Source: Siphonodentalium dalli
Lineage: Eukaryota > Mollusca > Scaphopoda > Gadilida > Siphonodentaliidae
DNA length: 64,000 nt
Direction: 5' to 3'
Assembly (NCBI GenBank): GCA_032622095.1
Contig: CP136064.1
Span: forward strand, 173,610,310 to 173,674,309
Part shown: positions 23,101 to 38,100 of the stretch, piece after piece
How positions within the stretch are numbered: position 1 is the first letter of the stretch
How the letters are laid out: every line of letters starts with the position of its first letter
The notes under the pieces: generated by a model
Seen by the model: only the letters and a program-made list of their open reading frames with translations
The model's database searches: none
Told to the model about the DNA's origin: nothing
Position numbers and translations under genes: made by a program

Positions 23101-26100
23101 CAAGAATTAGATACTAAAATTATATTTATTATATAATTGACTTAATAATATATTAGAATTATGCACAAGAATAAAGTCAAAAAGTGTTTTGGGATGATGA
23201 GTTTGATATCCAATTCTGTAAATGGTACTGTATGAAACAATTTTCTGGATGTGACCTTGTATATTGCTCTGAAAATGTGAAATGGACTAGAAATGAAAGA
23301 TTCAATTCAATACAATTAGGTTGAAATAGATACTTATTATAGTCTGAGAAGCCAGGAAATGGCGTTTCGTGGACTTGAAATCTCAAATTTTCGCAAACCT
23401 GCCGGAACCATGGTCCGGCAGGTTTGTTCGGTGTCCCCAAATTAGACTAATGGAAAGCCCTGATATAGTATGGAGGAATCAGGAGGATTCTTTTATGACT
23501 GAGATTCAGATTTGTTAAAATGAGGTCAACCTGTCAAGAAATGGCAGGCTATGGGGGGAGTTAACACTTTTGTGTCTAATAAAATCATTGAAATACCAAA
23601 TTCATTAAAACATCTACCTTGGAACCACCTGACTGATTGGTCTGACATACATGTATTGTGTTTTGGATCCATGGATAATTGGGCTTCAAACATGTCTAAA
23701 TGGTTTTAGAAAAAAGGCGCTTGTGAGATTGGAAATTTCCAACAATTGAGAAAGTTTGAGGTGTCGGTTGTGAAATTCCAACCTAAGACTTGGGAGTCTG
23801 GAGCCCGGTCAGGAGGGGACTTGTTGAGCTGGAGGAGGGTGGGTGATCAGTAGTGTACAGTTGGCAATTTCAAGGTGGATTTTTACCAATCTACATACTT
23901 GAAGTCTCTCTAGCCACATATCCTGTTTAAATCTACTTCTTTTAAAGTGATTATGAAAAGTGCTGACTGTTTTGGTCTCCAGAGTCCCAGTCTTATCAGT
24001 CTTTGCAGTCTGGTGAGCGACCCCACAGTCATTGACTGTCTTGTTATGTTTACCCATACCATAGTATGGTAAACATAGTGTCGTTGTCCGGATTGACCAC
24101 TCGTCGTTAGTCCGTCCGTCCGTCTGTCTGTCTGTAGACACTTTACGCATGGTGCGATAACTGAAATATTTTCTATCTGATCGGAACAATATTTTGTATG
24201 TAAGTTTCTCGGTCCAAAATACAGATCGAGTTCGAATATGGATTTGATCGGAGATTTATTTACGGAGTTATGGCCCTTTTTCGACCTAGAATTCACAAAT
24301 TCTATGATAACTAAAAAAAAAATGATCTGATCAGAACTGATCAGAACCAAATTTGGTATGTCAGTTTCTCCACCTAACATACAGTTCGAGATCGAATATG
24401 GGGTTGATCAGATTATTTTTAATGGAGTTATGGCCCTTTGACATAGAATTCATGCATGCTTCAATAAATCTACTAGTTTTCATCTGATAGGAACCAAATT
24501 AGGTATGTGTGTTTGTCAACTCAAAATACAGATCGAGTTTGAATATGGGTCAGATCCTGTTTTTTATACCAGAGTTATGGCCCCGTTTTAACTTAGAATT
24601 GAACAGATTTGAGATTTGCTGACAATATTTTACCAGAAGCAGCTTATAATTAACTGTGGTATCTGTGAGAAAGAGACTAGAGTTAAACTCTATTATTGAT
24701 AATGAAATCTGATACTCACTGCTGCTAGCCATCTGTTGTTTATTGCATTTCCATAGTGTGTGGACCCTGTTGGCTCAGGACTCCCAGGCAGCTCTCTGTC
24801 AGATTTAACCTATCAATGCATTGTTCAAGTGACACACAGTCCCCTAATTTTATAGAGTTAAATTGTTAACCCTGGTCATCAATTTTATGCTTTTGTATAT
24901 GTTTCATGTAGTCATTCTCCTATTATATCCCATTCACTTGTACAGAATGGACTTTTGTAGTTAAAATGAACCCTTCTCAACATTCCTGATACTTAAAGGA
25001 ATTAGACTCTCAACAAAATATTTTTTTTATCGTCATAATACTAATAATATATGTCTAACAGACCCATTTCGCCAAGAAAATTCAAAATCGAGCAGATAGT
25101 ATTTATATTATTATGATATTAAAAAAATCGCGGAAATATCCGAAGTCAGTCAAGTGAGTGCGATCACATGACCACAACGCGGTCACATGACCGATCATCT
25201 GCATCGACGCTTACTGATGACAGCAGTGGGTGGAGCTTGAAATAATTCCGCCAATCGCGTAAAGAGTTGATAAATTACGCTGGATAATTTTATGCTTTTG
25301 TATATTTTTCATATAATCATTCTCATATTATATCCCCTTCACTTGTACAGTATGGATTTTTGTAGTTAAAATGAACCCTTCTCAACATTCCTGGTACTTA
25401 GTAGAAATACCTTCATCTGATATATCTCATTTTATTGAGATGCATGTAAATTTGTTATGTGAGTTTCTCAGCCCAAAATACAGATAGAGTTCGAATTTGG
25501 GTTTGATCCATTTTTATGTTTACCCATACCATAGTATGGTAAACATAATGTCGACGTCCGGATTTACCACTCGTCGTGCGTCCGTCCGTCTGTCTGTCCG
25601 TAGACACTTTACGCATGGTGCGATAACTCAAATATTTTCTATCCGATCGGAACTAAATTTTGTATATGAGTTTCTCAGACCGAAATACAGATCGAGTTCG
25701 AATATGGGTTTGATCCAAGTTTTTTTTACGGAGTTATGGCCCTTTTTCGACTTCGAATTCACTCATGCTGTCATCGGAACCAAATTTGGTATGCGAATTT
25801 CAGAGCCCAAAATACAGATCGAGTTCGAATATGGGTTTGATCCGATTTATTTTAAAGGAGTTACGGAATGACCCTTTTTTCGAAAATAAAATCAAAAAAA
25901 TAAATTAAAAAAAATCCGATGCTATAACCGAAGTATTTTTTGTCCGATTGTGTTCATATTTGTTATTTTGGTTTATGATCACCCACCCCTCATCTGTATA
26001 GTTTTTGGTATTGATTGGTTGATCGGTTTAGAAAATAATTAACCCTTTACACACATGCTATCCAATGCAATAAGTTGAACATATTTCTTCTGATCTGCCT

Positions 26101-29100
26101 CATATTTCTTACCTAGGTTTTTCTTAGCACGTTCTTCATCTGTATGGTTTTTGGTATTGTTTAATTAACCATTTCACTCTTATGTTTACTTAGAATTCAC
26201 CGAAGCTGCTATGACTCAAAACATTTTTCATCTGATCAACACCAAATTTGGTATATGAATTTATCACCCCTAAATACAGATTAAGTTCGAATATGGGTTT
26301 GATCCGATATATTTTAACAAAGTTATGACCCTTTATAATTCAAGTAATTACTGCTGGGAATATGAAGAGATGATATCTCACAGACCATGTGTGTTATTGA
26401 AATGAGTTAATTATCACTATTGACATTAGATATGGCATGCTATAAAGCCTGATAGTGGTACCACTGGCTACAAATTTGTTTATAATAATGTCAAATTGAT
26501 TGATGGCTATCTGGTGGAGTTCTGTTTTCTGTGCAATATTAAGTTAATACAGGTTCATTACATTAGTTTATGTACACACTATAGGACACCTATTCTAAAA
26601 TATTAAATTGGAACAGTCCATTGTTACTTTGTAGGGATGTTTTACAGACATTGTTGTTTACAGACACTGTTTATCTTATCTTAGACAAAAATTAATACAC
26701 ACATTCCTTAGTTCCATGATATGATGTCATTGAAAATGATTAACCCTCTCCACACATCATATGGTTTTGATGCTTTTCATTTGATCATTTTCCTATATTA
26801 TGTCCAGGTTGATGGTGATCCACTTTTTATTTGCATGGATTTGGGATTAAAATTAAACCATTCCATAGACACATATTATGCGATAAACAGATATAATATT
26901 ATCCCTTTCACTTTGATCCAGGTTCAGTTAGGGTTTCAATAAATCACCAATTGAATATACATCATTAGAGGAAATGTCTTATTTTGAAATTCCCTCAATT
27001 GCATTTGGGTTCCAGGGTAATATTAATGGTGCTGGTATTCTTGAGACTGACTTATTGTATGGGTTTCTAAATTCAATGACATGCTTTTTATAGACTATTT
27101 TGTGTTTATCAGTTCATTAGTTTGGGTAAGATTAACCCCATTCTATCCGATTTGATAACTCAAATATTTCCATTGATTATGTTTATACATGTAGTTCTCG
27201 GCATAGTTGACGGGAACACACCCCTAACCTGCATAATGAGGGTCATTTGGTTTATTTGCTTAAAATATTAACATCCTACACCAATCCTGTTGACACAAAG
27301 TGATAACTAAATATTTTTCACACGATCACTATATTAAGTGTGAATTGTTGAAACTTTTGCACTCATGAAAAGGTTGGTGTAAGGATTTATAAAATTTATA
27401 AAAATAGCTAAACGCTATCGCCAAGGTATGGGTTAAACATCTGCCGATCATGATCGGCCTCTCGTTTTTAAACAGAGTTATGGCTTATGGATTTTCACGT
27501 CCAGACTGAAAATAGCTTATCACTATCGCCAAGGTATGGGATTAAACATCTGCCGATCGTGATCGGCCTCTCGTTAACTCTTTCAGTGCCAAGCCTATTT
27601 TCATGGTATAGAGAAAATGATAAAAATTAGTCATTTTGAAAGATTATTTTATGTATAAATGTTGATATATTATGTGTCATAATCCCCATATAAACAGCTG
27701 ATATAAATGAAATGAAGCAAAGTAACAACATATTAATGTTAAAATACGTTCCCTTACCTGTAGGTATTGTTTCAAGTGAATGTCACCCACACATGATCAA
27801 ATATTAGATAAAATCCGGGGCGATCTGATGGGGCCCATAGCACTCAAGATTCGGGAAATTAGGGGATCTGACAGGCCCATGGCTAGACCCCGGAGCCACG
27901 ACAAATAGTTTTCGCGGCTGGCTCAGCCAATTTCGTGGCTGGTTTACTGGTTAGCTAGCTTAGCCGGCTCAGTCGTGATGTTCGTGGCTGACGAAATATG
28001 GCGGCTGAGCCGACTGAGACGTTATCATTCAGCGTATATTCGTTTCCGAAATTTTCCTAATCCCTGATTATAGACCCAGTTTGTTTTAGCGTTTGTGGTG
28101 AAACCGTAGAATTCCAGACCACACGTGCTATTTTGGTGTTGGGCTTTTCTATTATGGCGAAAATACACGAAGGACTGGCATCGATGTACTATGTAGTTTC
28201 CCATCTAATCGGTATAAGTTATACGTTGGGACTTCTGTCGACTTCAGACAACTACATGTATCATCACTGGCATCTTTCAATATAATCCGATGGTAATGAT
28301 ATAATATTTCCAACTATTTTCTATTCTCTTATACATGATATGTGCATATATTGACAAATGCCAGCGATGTCTGAGACTGAGTCTTGTCGATATAAACAAT
28401 TTATTCTTTAACCCTTCAATAGTCAATGGATGGTCTCATTCAGTTATTTAAAAGCATGCATTGGAATAGTCTATTGAGAGGCCCGGGTGTTCTGATATTA
28501 TAACAACCATGTCGTGTCCATGCCACTAGTCTATTAGGCATTGCGGTTTAGTTCTTTTCAATTCACAGTATAGTTGTGCTTGACATATAAGCCCATGCAT
28601 GCGGCTCAGCCATTTGACAATTCCGGTGGCGGAGATTTTTTTCATGTGGCTGGCGTTATAGATAATATGGCTGGCGGTGGCTTGTGGCCAATATGGCTGG
28701 CGATGGCGGCTTCGGGGTCTACCCATGGCACTGAAAGAGTTTTAAAAAATGGGGTGTTCTGTTAAACAGTTTTGCACTTGCCCGTCCATCCGATGTCTGT
28801 TCATGTCATAACTTGAACAGTAGCGCTCGGATCGCAATGAAAGTTGGTCGGATGCTCACTACTATGAGGACATTCAATAGAGGGTTTCAACGTTTTGTTT
28901 GAATTTTCCATTCTAGAGTTATTCATCTTTATTTGTTTGGAAATGTTGGCTTTTTGGTCCGTCCGATGTCTGTTCATGCCATAACATGAATGAACAGTAA
29001 TACTTGGATCTCGATGAAATTTGGTATGGATGTTCACCACTGAGGACATGCAATGGCATGTTCAATCGTTTTCTATAGTTATTCATCTTTGTTTATATGA

Positions 29101-32100
29101 AAATGCTGATTTTTGGGTCCATCTGTCTGAATATATCAGTCATACTAGTAGGTTATAGATATGCCCACACTAGGCGGTATGCCACAAGGCGGTATGCATT
29201 GGATGGCAGTCCATCTCTTGTTTTGGAAAGGGCTAGATTGAGGTTAATTACTCTAAGGTGCCTAATAATAGAGATGGATGGGACTTTTGGCTAAAATTAA
29301 TAATGGCGATGGCAGTTTCAATCTTTGTCAAATAATATTGATCGTTGGAAATATTCTCCAAAAATAATAGTGTTAGGCACCTGATAGTAAATACATCGTG
29401 CCATCATAACATCAAATACAATTTTATTAGATCCAATGTAAGTGCAATACAACCATGTTTTGAAACAGATTGTGGTATACTTTCATCGCATCGAATACAT
29501 AATGCATGCTAACTTGAATTGACTTGACAGTTCTATGATGTCATTACTTGAATGTCACGTGCGATAACTTATTAAAAAAATGATCTCTCCATGGCATTTC
29601 TAATGTCATGTTTACAAGTGGCAAATTAAGGCATCAACAATATTTAAAATGTTTGTGGCAGATTTATTTCTAATAATGCAGACGTTACGCCATCATCAAA
29701 TCGAATCGAAGAATTAGAATCATTACGTCATCGTATTTACCCTTGGTGACTGGTATTTCCAAACCCACTTTACCGAAAGCCAAACGTGACAACCTTGTGT
29801 GCATTATATTCGATGCAATGAAAGTAATGGAAGGTTCAACCAAGTCTCGGTTCTTCGATTCTGGCACAATAAGATGAATATAATTGATTCAGACATCGTA
29901 CCTTGACTCATCAAATACAATAGGGTGGCCTACATTTATTCCACACCCATTGGTGTGAGACAAATGTATTCAACAAAATCCCAGCCATTTAATACATACA
30001 GTTGTATACCACTAGTGAAATACAAGCTGGAACTGTTGACAAGAATGATGACATACATTACGTCAACGATTCGCTACTGGTGATGCCCAGATTATTAATG
30101 GCTATTCATCAGAGTTAAATCACAATAAAGGTAGCTATAGTATCGATGGTCGTCACAGTCATGGATTGAACTCATCCTTCACAATGGTGTAGAATAAATA
30201 CAGAACACAACTTGCATCATAATCTCAAATCATTTATCAAACTTGTTGTGGTTGGTGTATAGTCACATTTCCATTCAAGCTCTGTTCTCCCCAAATATAT
30301 CCTTGCATCATCCACAACTCATTCGATAAAAGATTCTCAGTTAAGATGCGCATTTTGTTCTGTCTATGTATTCGATGCAAAGATGGCACAACGTCTGTAA
30401 TGGCCTTTAGGTCTTTAATTTAAGCTATTATAACAACCTGTGGTTCTTTGTCTTCAAAGCATTGTCTCCAAAATTGAAAGTAAAGTATTTAAATAATTTG
30501 ATACATCCCATTCATATATTAGTTCAGTATAAAAAAATAAAATCCATCCATTTTTGCGAGAATCAAAGCTGATTCACAAGTTTGAGGATACGAGAATCAA
30601 AATCAAATCCTGATTATGCCACAAGTTGGTTGGGAGTTGGGAGGGGGGTATGGTGTATCACTCGTTCCATGTTAGAGACGGTTTCAAGTGCATCCCCTGG
30701 GAAAGTTTTGAAAATTCAATGCATTGAGTCAATTTCTCAACAGTAATATCTTACTTTAAAATCTTTAAAAAATGACTCTCTCCCTAAGACTCCCTGTATC
30801 TTCAGTCAAATGAGTTGATGTGAATGTGACAGGAATGCAGAAGTACAATATTTATTGGACATGCAGGGACATGTATAGCTTTCAATTTTGAAAGATATAC
30901 TGTTAGCCAATTGAAAAAAAAACCCTGTCCTGATAGCATGAATCTATGATATCTTATACGAGAGTCAAACTTCATTCTCATGTTTCACTTTGCAAGAATC
31001 ATTTGCAAGAATCGATTCTGATTCTCGTACAAATTTTAAGCCATGGGCTTTTTACGATATATAGACTTGACAGCTTTCAGCTGATCAATTTTGGATCTGT
31101 GATGAGTTGCAAACACGTTTTACTGATGAGAGCAAAAAATGCATGTATCTGCCACATTGTACAGTACACAATCTTTTATATTATGTAACAATTAACAGTA
31201 GTTACTGGTATCATAGAAATTGTTTGTCTAATCAGATTTTAGTATACTCAAGTGATTGAGTACCTCCCTGGAGGATCATCCTTACCTAATTTTCTTGATT
31301 TTGATCTGGACTGTATGGTATGGCCAGTCTATAATTTATTATACTTGATGCTGGGGGAAATAACTATCTACTGGTTTTGCTTTTGGATGCATTACATGGG
31401 TAAATAAGGGGGAGTCTTGTGGTGGTGAATCTGAGAATCTCTATCACTCCTAGGCCACAGCTATTCTGTATCATTGTTGACTATATCTGATCTTATTTCA
31501 TGCCAACAATAGTCAATAACACTGCCTATTGAAATAATCGGGGACTCAAACGTGAAATGGACCTTTAAATGACATAAATCTACAATCCAACACTGAATAC
31601 GATTTTCCTTGTGGAAGATTACCACATAAAATTTAAACACTATTAAACAGATTCCATGCATTCTCCTACTCACATTTGCTCTTTCTTGATTGCAGATAAG
31701 CCAACAGAATAGAAGCTTATGGCATACAAGCTCACATGAAAGAAGCCTATTTTGCATGCGAGGGCATGGTGACTTGATGGGAGATTATTATTACTATTAT
31801 ATGTCCAGGGTTTTGTTGGTCTCAGTGTTGGTGATACTGCCAGTGCCAGACTTTCTATTAGTGACTTCTCAGGCTATAGTACTGGGCCACTGAGATTGAA
31901 ATTTGGAATGAAGTCCTTACGGGTACTACGCTGGGGTTAAATATTGGTCAAATGGTAGGGACTGTAAATCTAATACTTGATGTCGGACCAAGACCAAATA
32001 ACTCTACAATGGAATAAAACCAATTGTCTTATCCGATATTAGCAAATATAGTTCAATCTTTGATCCAAGATCTAGTTTTCTCAGGGCATCCTGCTTCGAA

Positions 32101-35100
32101 GATTTAACCCTTTCAGCTGTTTCTTTACTAAATAATCATTGACCAGTGGTTCCCTTAGGAAAAATTCAGATAATAGGCCATTTGTTGAAGTTATCTGAAC
32201 ATTTCCCACCATTAATTGAAACCTCTAGCACTTGAATTTTTTTCTCGGTCATTTGGTTTTATTTCCTGAACATCCATCCCTCTAGATTAGAAATATATTC
32301 CAAATTTCCAACCTATATTTTTATAACTTGGTGGGAGAATCCGTTTTGTAAAGACAGGGTTAAAGTTGCTCTGTTAGTTCTGGCAGCTCTTTCAACAACA
32401 ACAACAAATATTTCTGTGGAATTCCTTTTCGAGGCACATTTGAACTATTATTACCAGAAACACTCTTGAAAAATATCTGGTGTTGCAAATATTTTGCCAA
32501 AAAGTATTTCAAAAGATAGCTTTCTGATCAAAATGTTGAATGTTCTAAAACTAGCCTCAAATTCTGTCCCGGTTCATAAAAAATAATCAGAGAAAAATGT
32601 ATTTCCTAGTGACAGATGCTCCTGAATAGGGCCCTTAGAATATTCAAGATTTGATTTGATATCACGGATCCATTGCATGGATCATTTTGCAAGCAGTATT
32701 ATATTCATCCCATGAATCAATGAAAGATACCTCGGAGCACAGGGTCTTGTCATTAAATGATAAAAAAAAAATATAAAAGGAGCATGCCACTTTAACAAAT
32801 TCATTGCTAATGATATAATACTTGAGAAGGGGTTCACTGTTTCAGAAACGTCCTCCCTTCTAATGGCCATCTCTTACAAATGCCTGAACTGATTCCTAAA
32901 ATTCCAATGCCAAGTGCTCAAGTAAAAGTTATATTTTACAAATCTGGTACACAATTGTAGGTTAAACTGAACAACTTGAACATATGTTTAAGGTTAATAT
33001 TATTGAATTTGTGTTTGCCCATTCCCTGCCCAAAGTTTGTATAGGTAGGTTGTCTTATTTAAAAAAAAATATTTAATCAACCTGCATTTCATCTATTATT
33101 ATCCCATCATATCAGATTATCTCATATCCCAATTTATAATGATATTTTTCATTTCTTTATAGAAACTGATAACTTCAAAATAAATCTCATCTATTTTATG
33201 AAATCAAAGTTATCTATGGCTGAACAATAAAGTAAATTGACAATACACACTGCTATAATTATATAATAATTAAACGCAATGACTCTTGATGGCAAAATCA
33301 TTTGTGTTAGTTTATCGCTGATATTTGCATCCCAAATCGAGAAGTAAATATTTACAATTGCGCGTAGTTCAGACGATGTTTTCTATGGAGTGGTATGGTC
33401 AATTTCTTTGAAATTTTCGATGATGTTAGTTGAATGCTGTATTCCCCATGTTGGCATAGCGCCTGAGTACTACCTTATCAATTTAATGCACCAGAACAAG
33501 TCCATAATATGTCTTTAATTGAACAAAGTTACCAAACTATGGTTTTCATAAACATGTCAGCAATGTTCTAATTTATTTGAAGTTTAATCAATGGTGTTTT
33601 TCTATTCTCTCACATTCTTCTGTTTCTGAAGGTGAAACAAATGTGATATTTTTTTCTGGTTAACCCACATCTATCATCCTTACTGTTAAAAATAAGGTTT
33701 AATTTCTAAAATATGTAGGCATCTCTGTTCTGTCATAGGCCAATATGCAGCTGAAAATTATAATTGGCATGCTTAGTATTTGTTATCCCCCACCAAACAA
33801 GGTTTGGCAAGGGATATGAAAAATTGGGTCTGTAAACTTTGGAGCGCTCGATCTGTCACCATAGGTAAGATTGGAATGATCTTTGGTATGCGAGGGATAT
33901 CCATCCACATTAAACTGGTTCAGAGTGAAGTTGTGGCCCTTAGATGTGAATGATCTTTTATATATTATATTTTGAACCACAATGGGATGAATGATATCCA
34001 CATGATACAGGTTTTGTCCAGTCATCACAGGCTAGATTAGGACATGTTTTGAAATAAGCCATCTCAGAAAATTATAAAACCTCAGTCAAAAGCAACCTTT
34101 ACGGTGCACTTGTTTAAGTTGTTACCTATCCTTATTAAATTCAAAGCTCCTTCTGTAAGGGGCCCCCTGTTACTCGAGTCAGTAGGCATATAAGCTTCAA
34201 TCCCAACACAGATCCTTGGGCTTTCTCAAAAAAGTTTCACTATGAATTATTGTAGATAATTGTTTGTGTCGCTATAGACTTGCCGATAACATTGGACTAA
34301 GTAAATATTAATAGGACCAATATACTAAGAATTCTTTTTGAAAAATCAATGCCAAAACTGGCTTTTTTACTCCTAAAAATTATATTTAAAATGCCAAACT
34401 ACCATATGTGAAACAAAGTCTGGTCTGTGTAAATAGCATTCAGCATTACATAGCATCAAAGGAGCTACCCTATTTTAGCACCCTCAATGTCAACAACTCA
34501 AGATGTTCATTCTTAAGTGTATTGGTATCTTTCGTTTGTATGTTAGAACATATAATAGTCTGCATCTTCTTTGGCACAGTCTGCAAGACCATTATGCTAT
34601 TCTGGTTCCATCATCACAAAACTTCATACAATTGTTGGCTATTAGTAGGTAGAAAATTATTGCAAGTAGCATTTGTCGGAAAACATTGCAATTTGGAAAA
34701 TCATGCTTCAGCTTTTCCAAAATACACATAACCATCAATCGTCCTACAGCTCTTGTCAAAGCACAGACCTGTGGCAATCGTGTATCGTCAATTGTAATCA
34801 ATAAGCAAAGTAACTTTTGTGCTGTCTGCAATATATCCATTATCCAATCACTATCTCATGTGAGTTGATTAATTTTGTGTAGCAAAATAAACAAATTCTT
34901 GTGGCATGTATTGACCATAATTTTATCTTAATATTCAGTGGATATTTTGAAATGGTGTAATTTTTCCTGATGTAATTCATCTATTTTAATACAGATTGGT
35001 CAGTTTGGTCCATTTAATGATGACGGTGAAGTAAGAGTGCCTGACCTTGTTAACCACTAAAATATATGAAAGAAACAGACACCCAATGTACTCCATCTGA

Positions 35101-38100
35101 TATACATGTAGTTAAGTTATATAGAACCTTAAAAGGCTGCACAGCTCAGACAGCATGACTCAGATATACAGCAAATGTATCTGATAGGCTTGGTTAATGA
35201 GTTCTTGGTTTATGAGTTTCTCATAGTTAAATTGGAGAAACTCCATCTTTTGGATTATTAAACCGTTCCAGCTACACTTCATGATGGGACATTGGGATTC
35301 AATCATTCAAATACTACATGTAGTTGAATATGAATATTCAGCAATCTACCAGAGGGACCGTGGTTGGCATATATGTTCATATCTGGAAGTCTTAAACCCA
35401 TGCGATACAATCCTATGAGCCATTGATGTGAAGAACCAAGGATGGTAGCTATGCCAAATAAAGGTAGGTATAGTGCTAACAGAAATTATGATATGGATTA
35501 TATATTTAGCTCATGCAGCCAAACAACATTATAAAATGCATACATAGGTGTTGTTCAGTCCTAACATTGTGACAATGTTTTCTTGGTTTCATCCTGATGA
35601 ATTCTCTATACTTGTCATTGTCCTTATATATGGCGTGAAGTATTTCTTGTTGGCATGGACTGTCATTATTATTAGTGAGGTGTTGTCAATACTGGCAGTC
35701 ATTGTGAGTGAGATATTGGAAATGCTTGTCAGTTCGGCGTAATGTGCTTGGTGTAGAAGTTGTAGTAGGGCGCGAAGCGCCCAGGATGGTCGAAAAGATC
35801 GAGAGATCTTCTCCTTCGCCCTATGTGCTTGGTGTTAGAATTGCCAATCTGATTTTACTCACTTGAGGTGTTAAAGAATGTTGGCTTATAAGTCGTATAC
35901 GTACATAATGCTGGTGAGTCAGCTGGACGTCGGACGTTGGTGAGGTGTTATAATTGTCTAGCTTAACGTGAACTATTAGCAAATGTTGTAATGTTGGTAA
36001 GTCGGGCGTGAGGCACTGGAAGGTCAGTCGGACTAACGTGAGTGATGTGTTAAAATTACTGGTCAGTCGGATTGAGTGGGGTGTTTAAACTGCTAGTATT
36101 TCGGGCCTGAGTGTCATGTTAAATAGGCATGTCAATAGAGTTTGAATGAGCCAAGGTGTAATAAACGCTTGTCAGTCGGGCGCGACCCAACATCATAATT
36201 TGCTCTAAAATTGCGGAAAGATGTCTCACATCGAATTGAGTATTCATATTCAGTTTTCTTCTCCCACAAATAACAGAACTAAAAAGAGAACCAATGACCT
36301 ATGTGTCAATTTTTGCTAGCTCACTAAAAATAGATCATGCCATGAATCTCTACTCTGGCGTAGAGATCACATTCCACCAGTACAATTAAAACCTGGGAAC
36401 TTTTTGAAGTTTTGACTGGGAATGTTATAAAGTTGAAAAAAATAACACGGAGAATATATTTCTTAGTTATTATCTGTTCCTCAATAATGTACTTCACTGT
36501 AGGTAAAGGTCCCAACTCAAAATTGCACGATTTAAGTAACTTTGTGGTCGATTTCTCTTTGCGTCGCTTGCAATTATGGAATTTCTCCTGGGCAATGCAA
36601 TGTTTATAGCGATAACGGCTCACAAAAGTCACAGCAAAGCATGTAATCTTGAGCTGGGACCATCCCCCTAATGTGAAGTAGATTGTTGGGAAACACGTAT
36701 TAACAAAGAAATATATTCCATGCCTTGTTTATTCAATATTATAAAGTTCCCTGTCAAAGCGGTTCAGAACATCAAAAAGATCCAAGGTTTTGTACTTGTT
36801 GAATATGATCTCTACGAGCGTTAGCCAGAGTAGATATTCATGGTATGATCTAGCTCACAAAAGTGAGCTTGCAAGAAAAGAAAGATACATAGGTCATTCG
36901 CTACGAATCCCGTCCCCATAAGAAATATGACTGTTGAGAAGATATGTGTTCAGGTGACTTCGTTCACCATTTTTTGAGGTTGAGAAATTTGAACGCCAAA
37001 TTATCATTAAAACAAAATTTGATACCCGTTTTTATGGTACACATAGTGTCGATGTCCGGATTGACCACTCGGCGTTTGTCTGTCCGTAGACACTTTACGT
37101 GTAATGCGATAACTCAAAACATTTTCTATCCGATCAGAACCAAATTTTGTATATGGGTTTCTCAGCCCAAAATACAGATCGAGTTCGAATATGGGTTTGA
37201 TCCAATATTTTATTCACAGAGTTATGGCCCTTTTTCGACTTAGAATTCACCCGTTCTGCCATAACTCAAACAAATTTAGTATGTGAGTTTAACAGCCCAA
37301 AATACAGATCAAGTTCAAATATGGGTTTGATCCGATTTATTTTAAAGGAGTTATGACCCTTTTTCGAGATAAAAATTGAAGAAGGAAAAACAATTTAGAT
37401 TTTTTTAGATTGAACTCCTTGCTCAATTTAACAAAAAAATAGTTTAACTTTTATAACAATAAAAAAAATAATAATAATTGTCATTGACACTTTCATTTGT
37501 TTGAATTTTATATCATTAATTAGGTGTGGTGTCCTGTTTTGAAAATAAGATTTTATTGCAATAGTTGCATATAATATAATGATATCAATAAATTACCAAC
37601 ATCAAATATCCATAGTATATGAGAGTACGTTTAATAGATGTCATTCCAAGTGAAATATGTTATTGAGTGATGACATATGGTTCCAGACCTCTAGGGGTGG
37701 TTAGATGAAGGTAAAGATAAACAACTGCTCACTGGCTGGCAAATTGTTTAATCCTATCTGTCAAATTGATTAATGACAGTATGAGACTCTTGCTATAATG
37801 TGCATGGACTCCTCCTCATATCTCTTATCTATGGTTATCTTTGCACACTATTCACTTCTAATGATTTCTGTATTGACTGATTAATTGATTTTTGAAAAAT
37901 ATATTAACCCATCAGACACATGCTTTCAATTTGAAATGAAAATAGTAGGTAACGGTAGGTAACGGGCAGATAAATTTGCATGACTACTGTAGGTGATGCC
38001 TTGTTTTGAAAATCAAGATGGTAGATGTTAATATTTCCAGGAACCTTATTTTCCTATTTGTTCATATTGTCATGGTTGATTGAATTTTGGACTCCAAGCT

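Larger units (their letters stand above)
24045..27575 (+). mobile_element. Family B elements B1 and B2, nested or tandem, plus strand
   Basis: Two 5' palindromes (24045-24077 and 25515-25547, TATGTTTACC...GGTAAACATA) are each followed by TCCGGATT.ACCACTCGTCG, a CCGTCTGTCTG microsatellite and GTAGACACTTTACGCATGGTG. Core units of about 160 bp come next (GGAGTTATGGCCCTTTTTCGA, CAGATCGAGTTCGAATATGG). Two 3' hairpins then close the block (27443-27458 and 27552-27567), each followed by CTCTCGTT. Two starts followed by two ends suggest one copy within or beside another. There is no Rep/helicase frame. Probably non-autonomous Helitron/Helentron-like. Confidence 0.75.

Noticed and set aside
23910-24380. 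156-codon open frame on the minus strand, the second longest in the window
   Set aside because: It lies across the family B palindrome, microsatellite and core units; composition follows the repeat and no domain is visible.
24200-24560. GTTCGAAT-type strings resembling a tRNA T-loop
   Set aside because: They recur in every core unit and no cloverleaf could be built around them; no tRNA or rRNA gene was found in the window.
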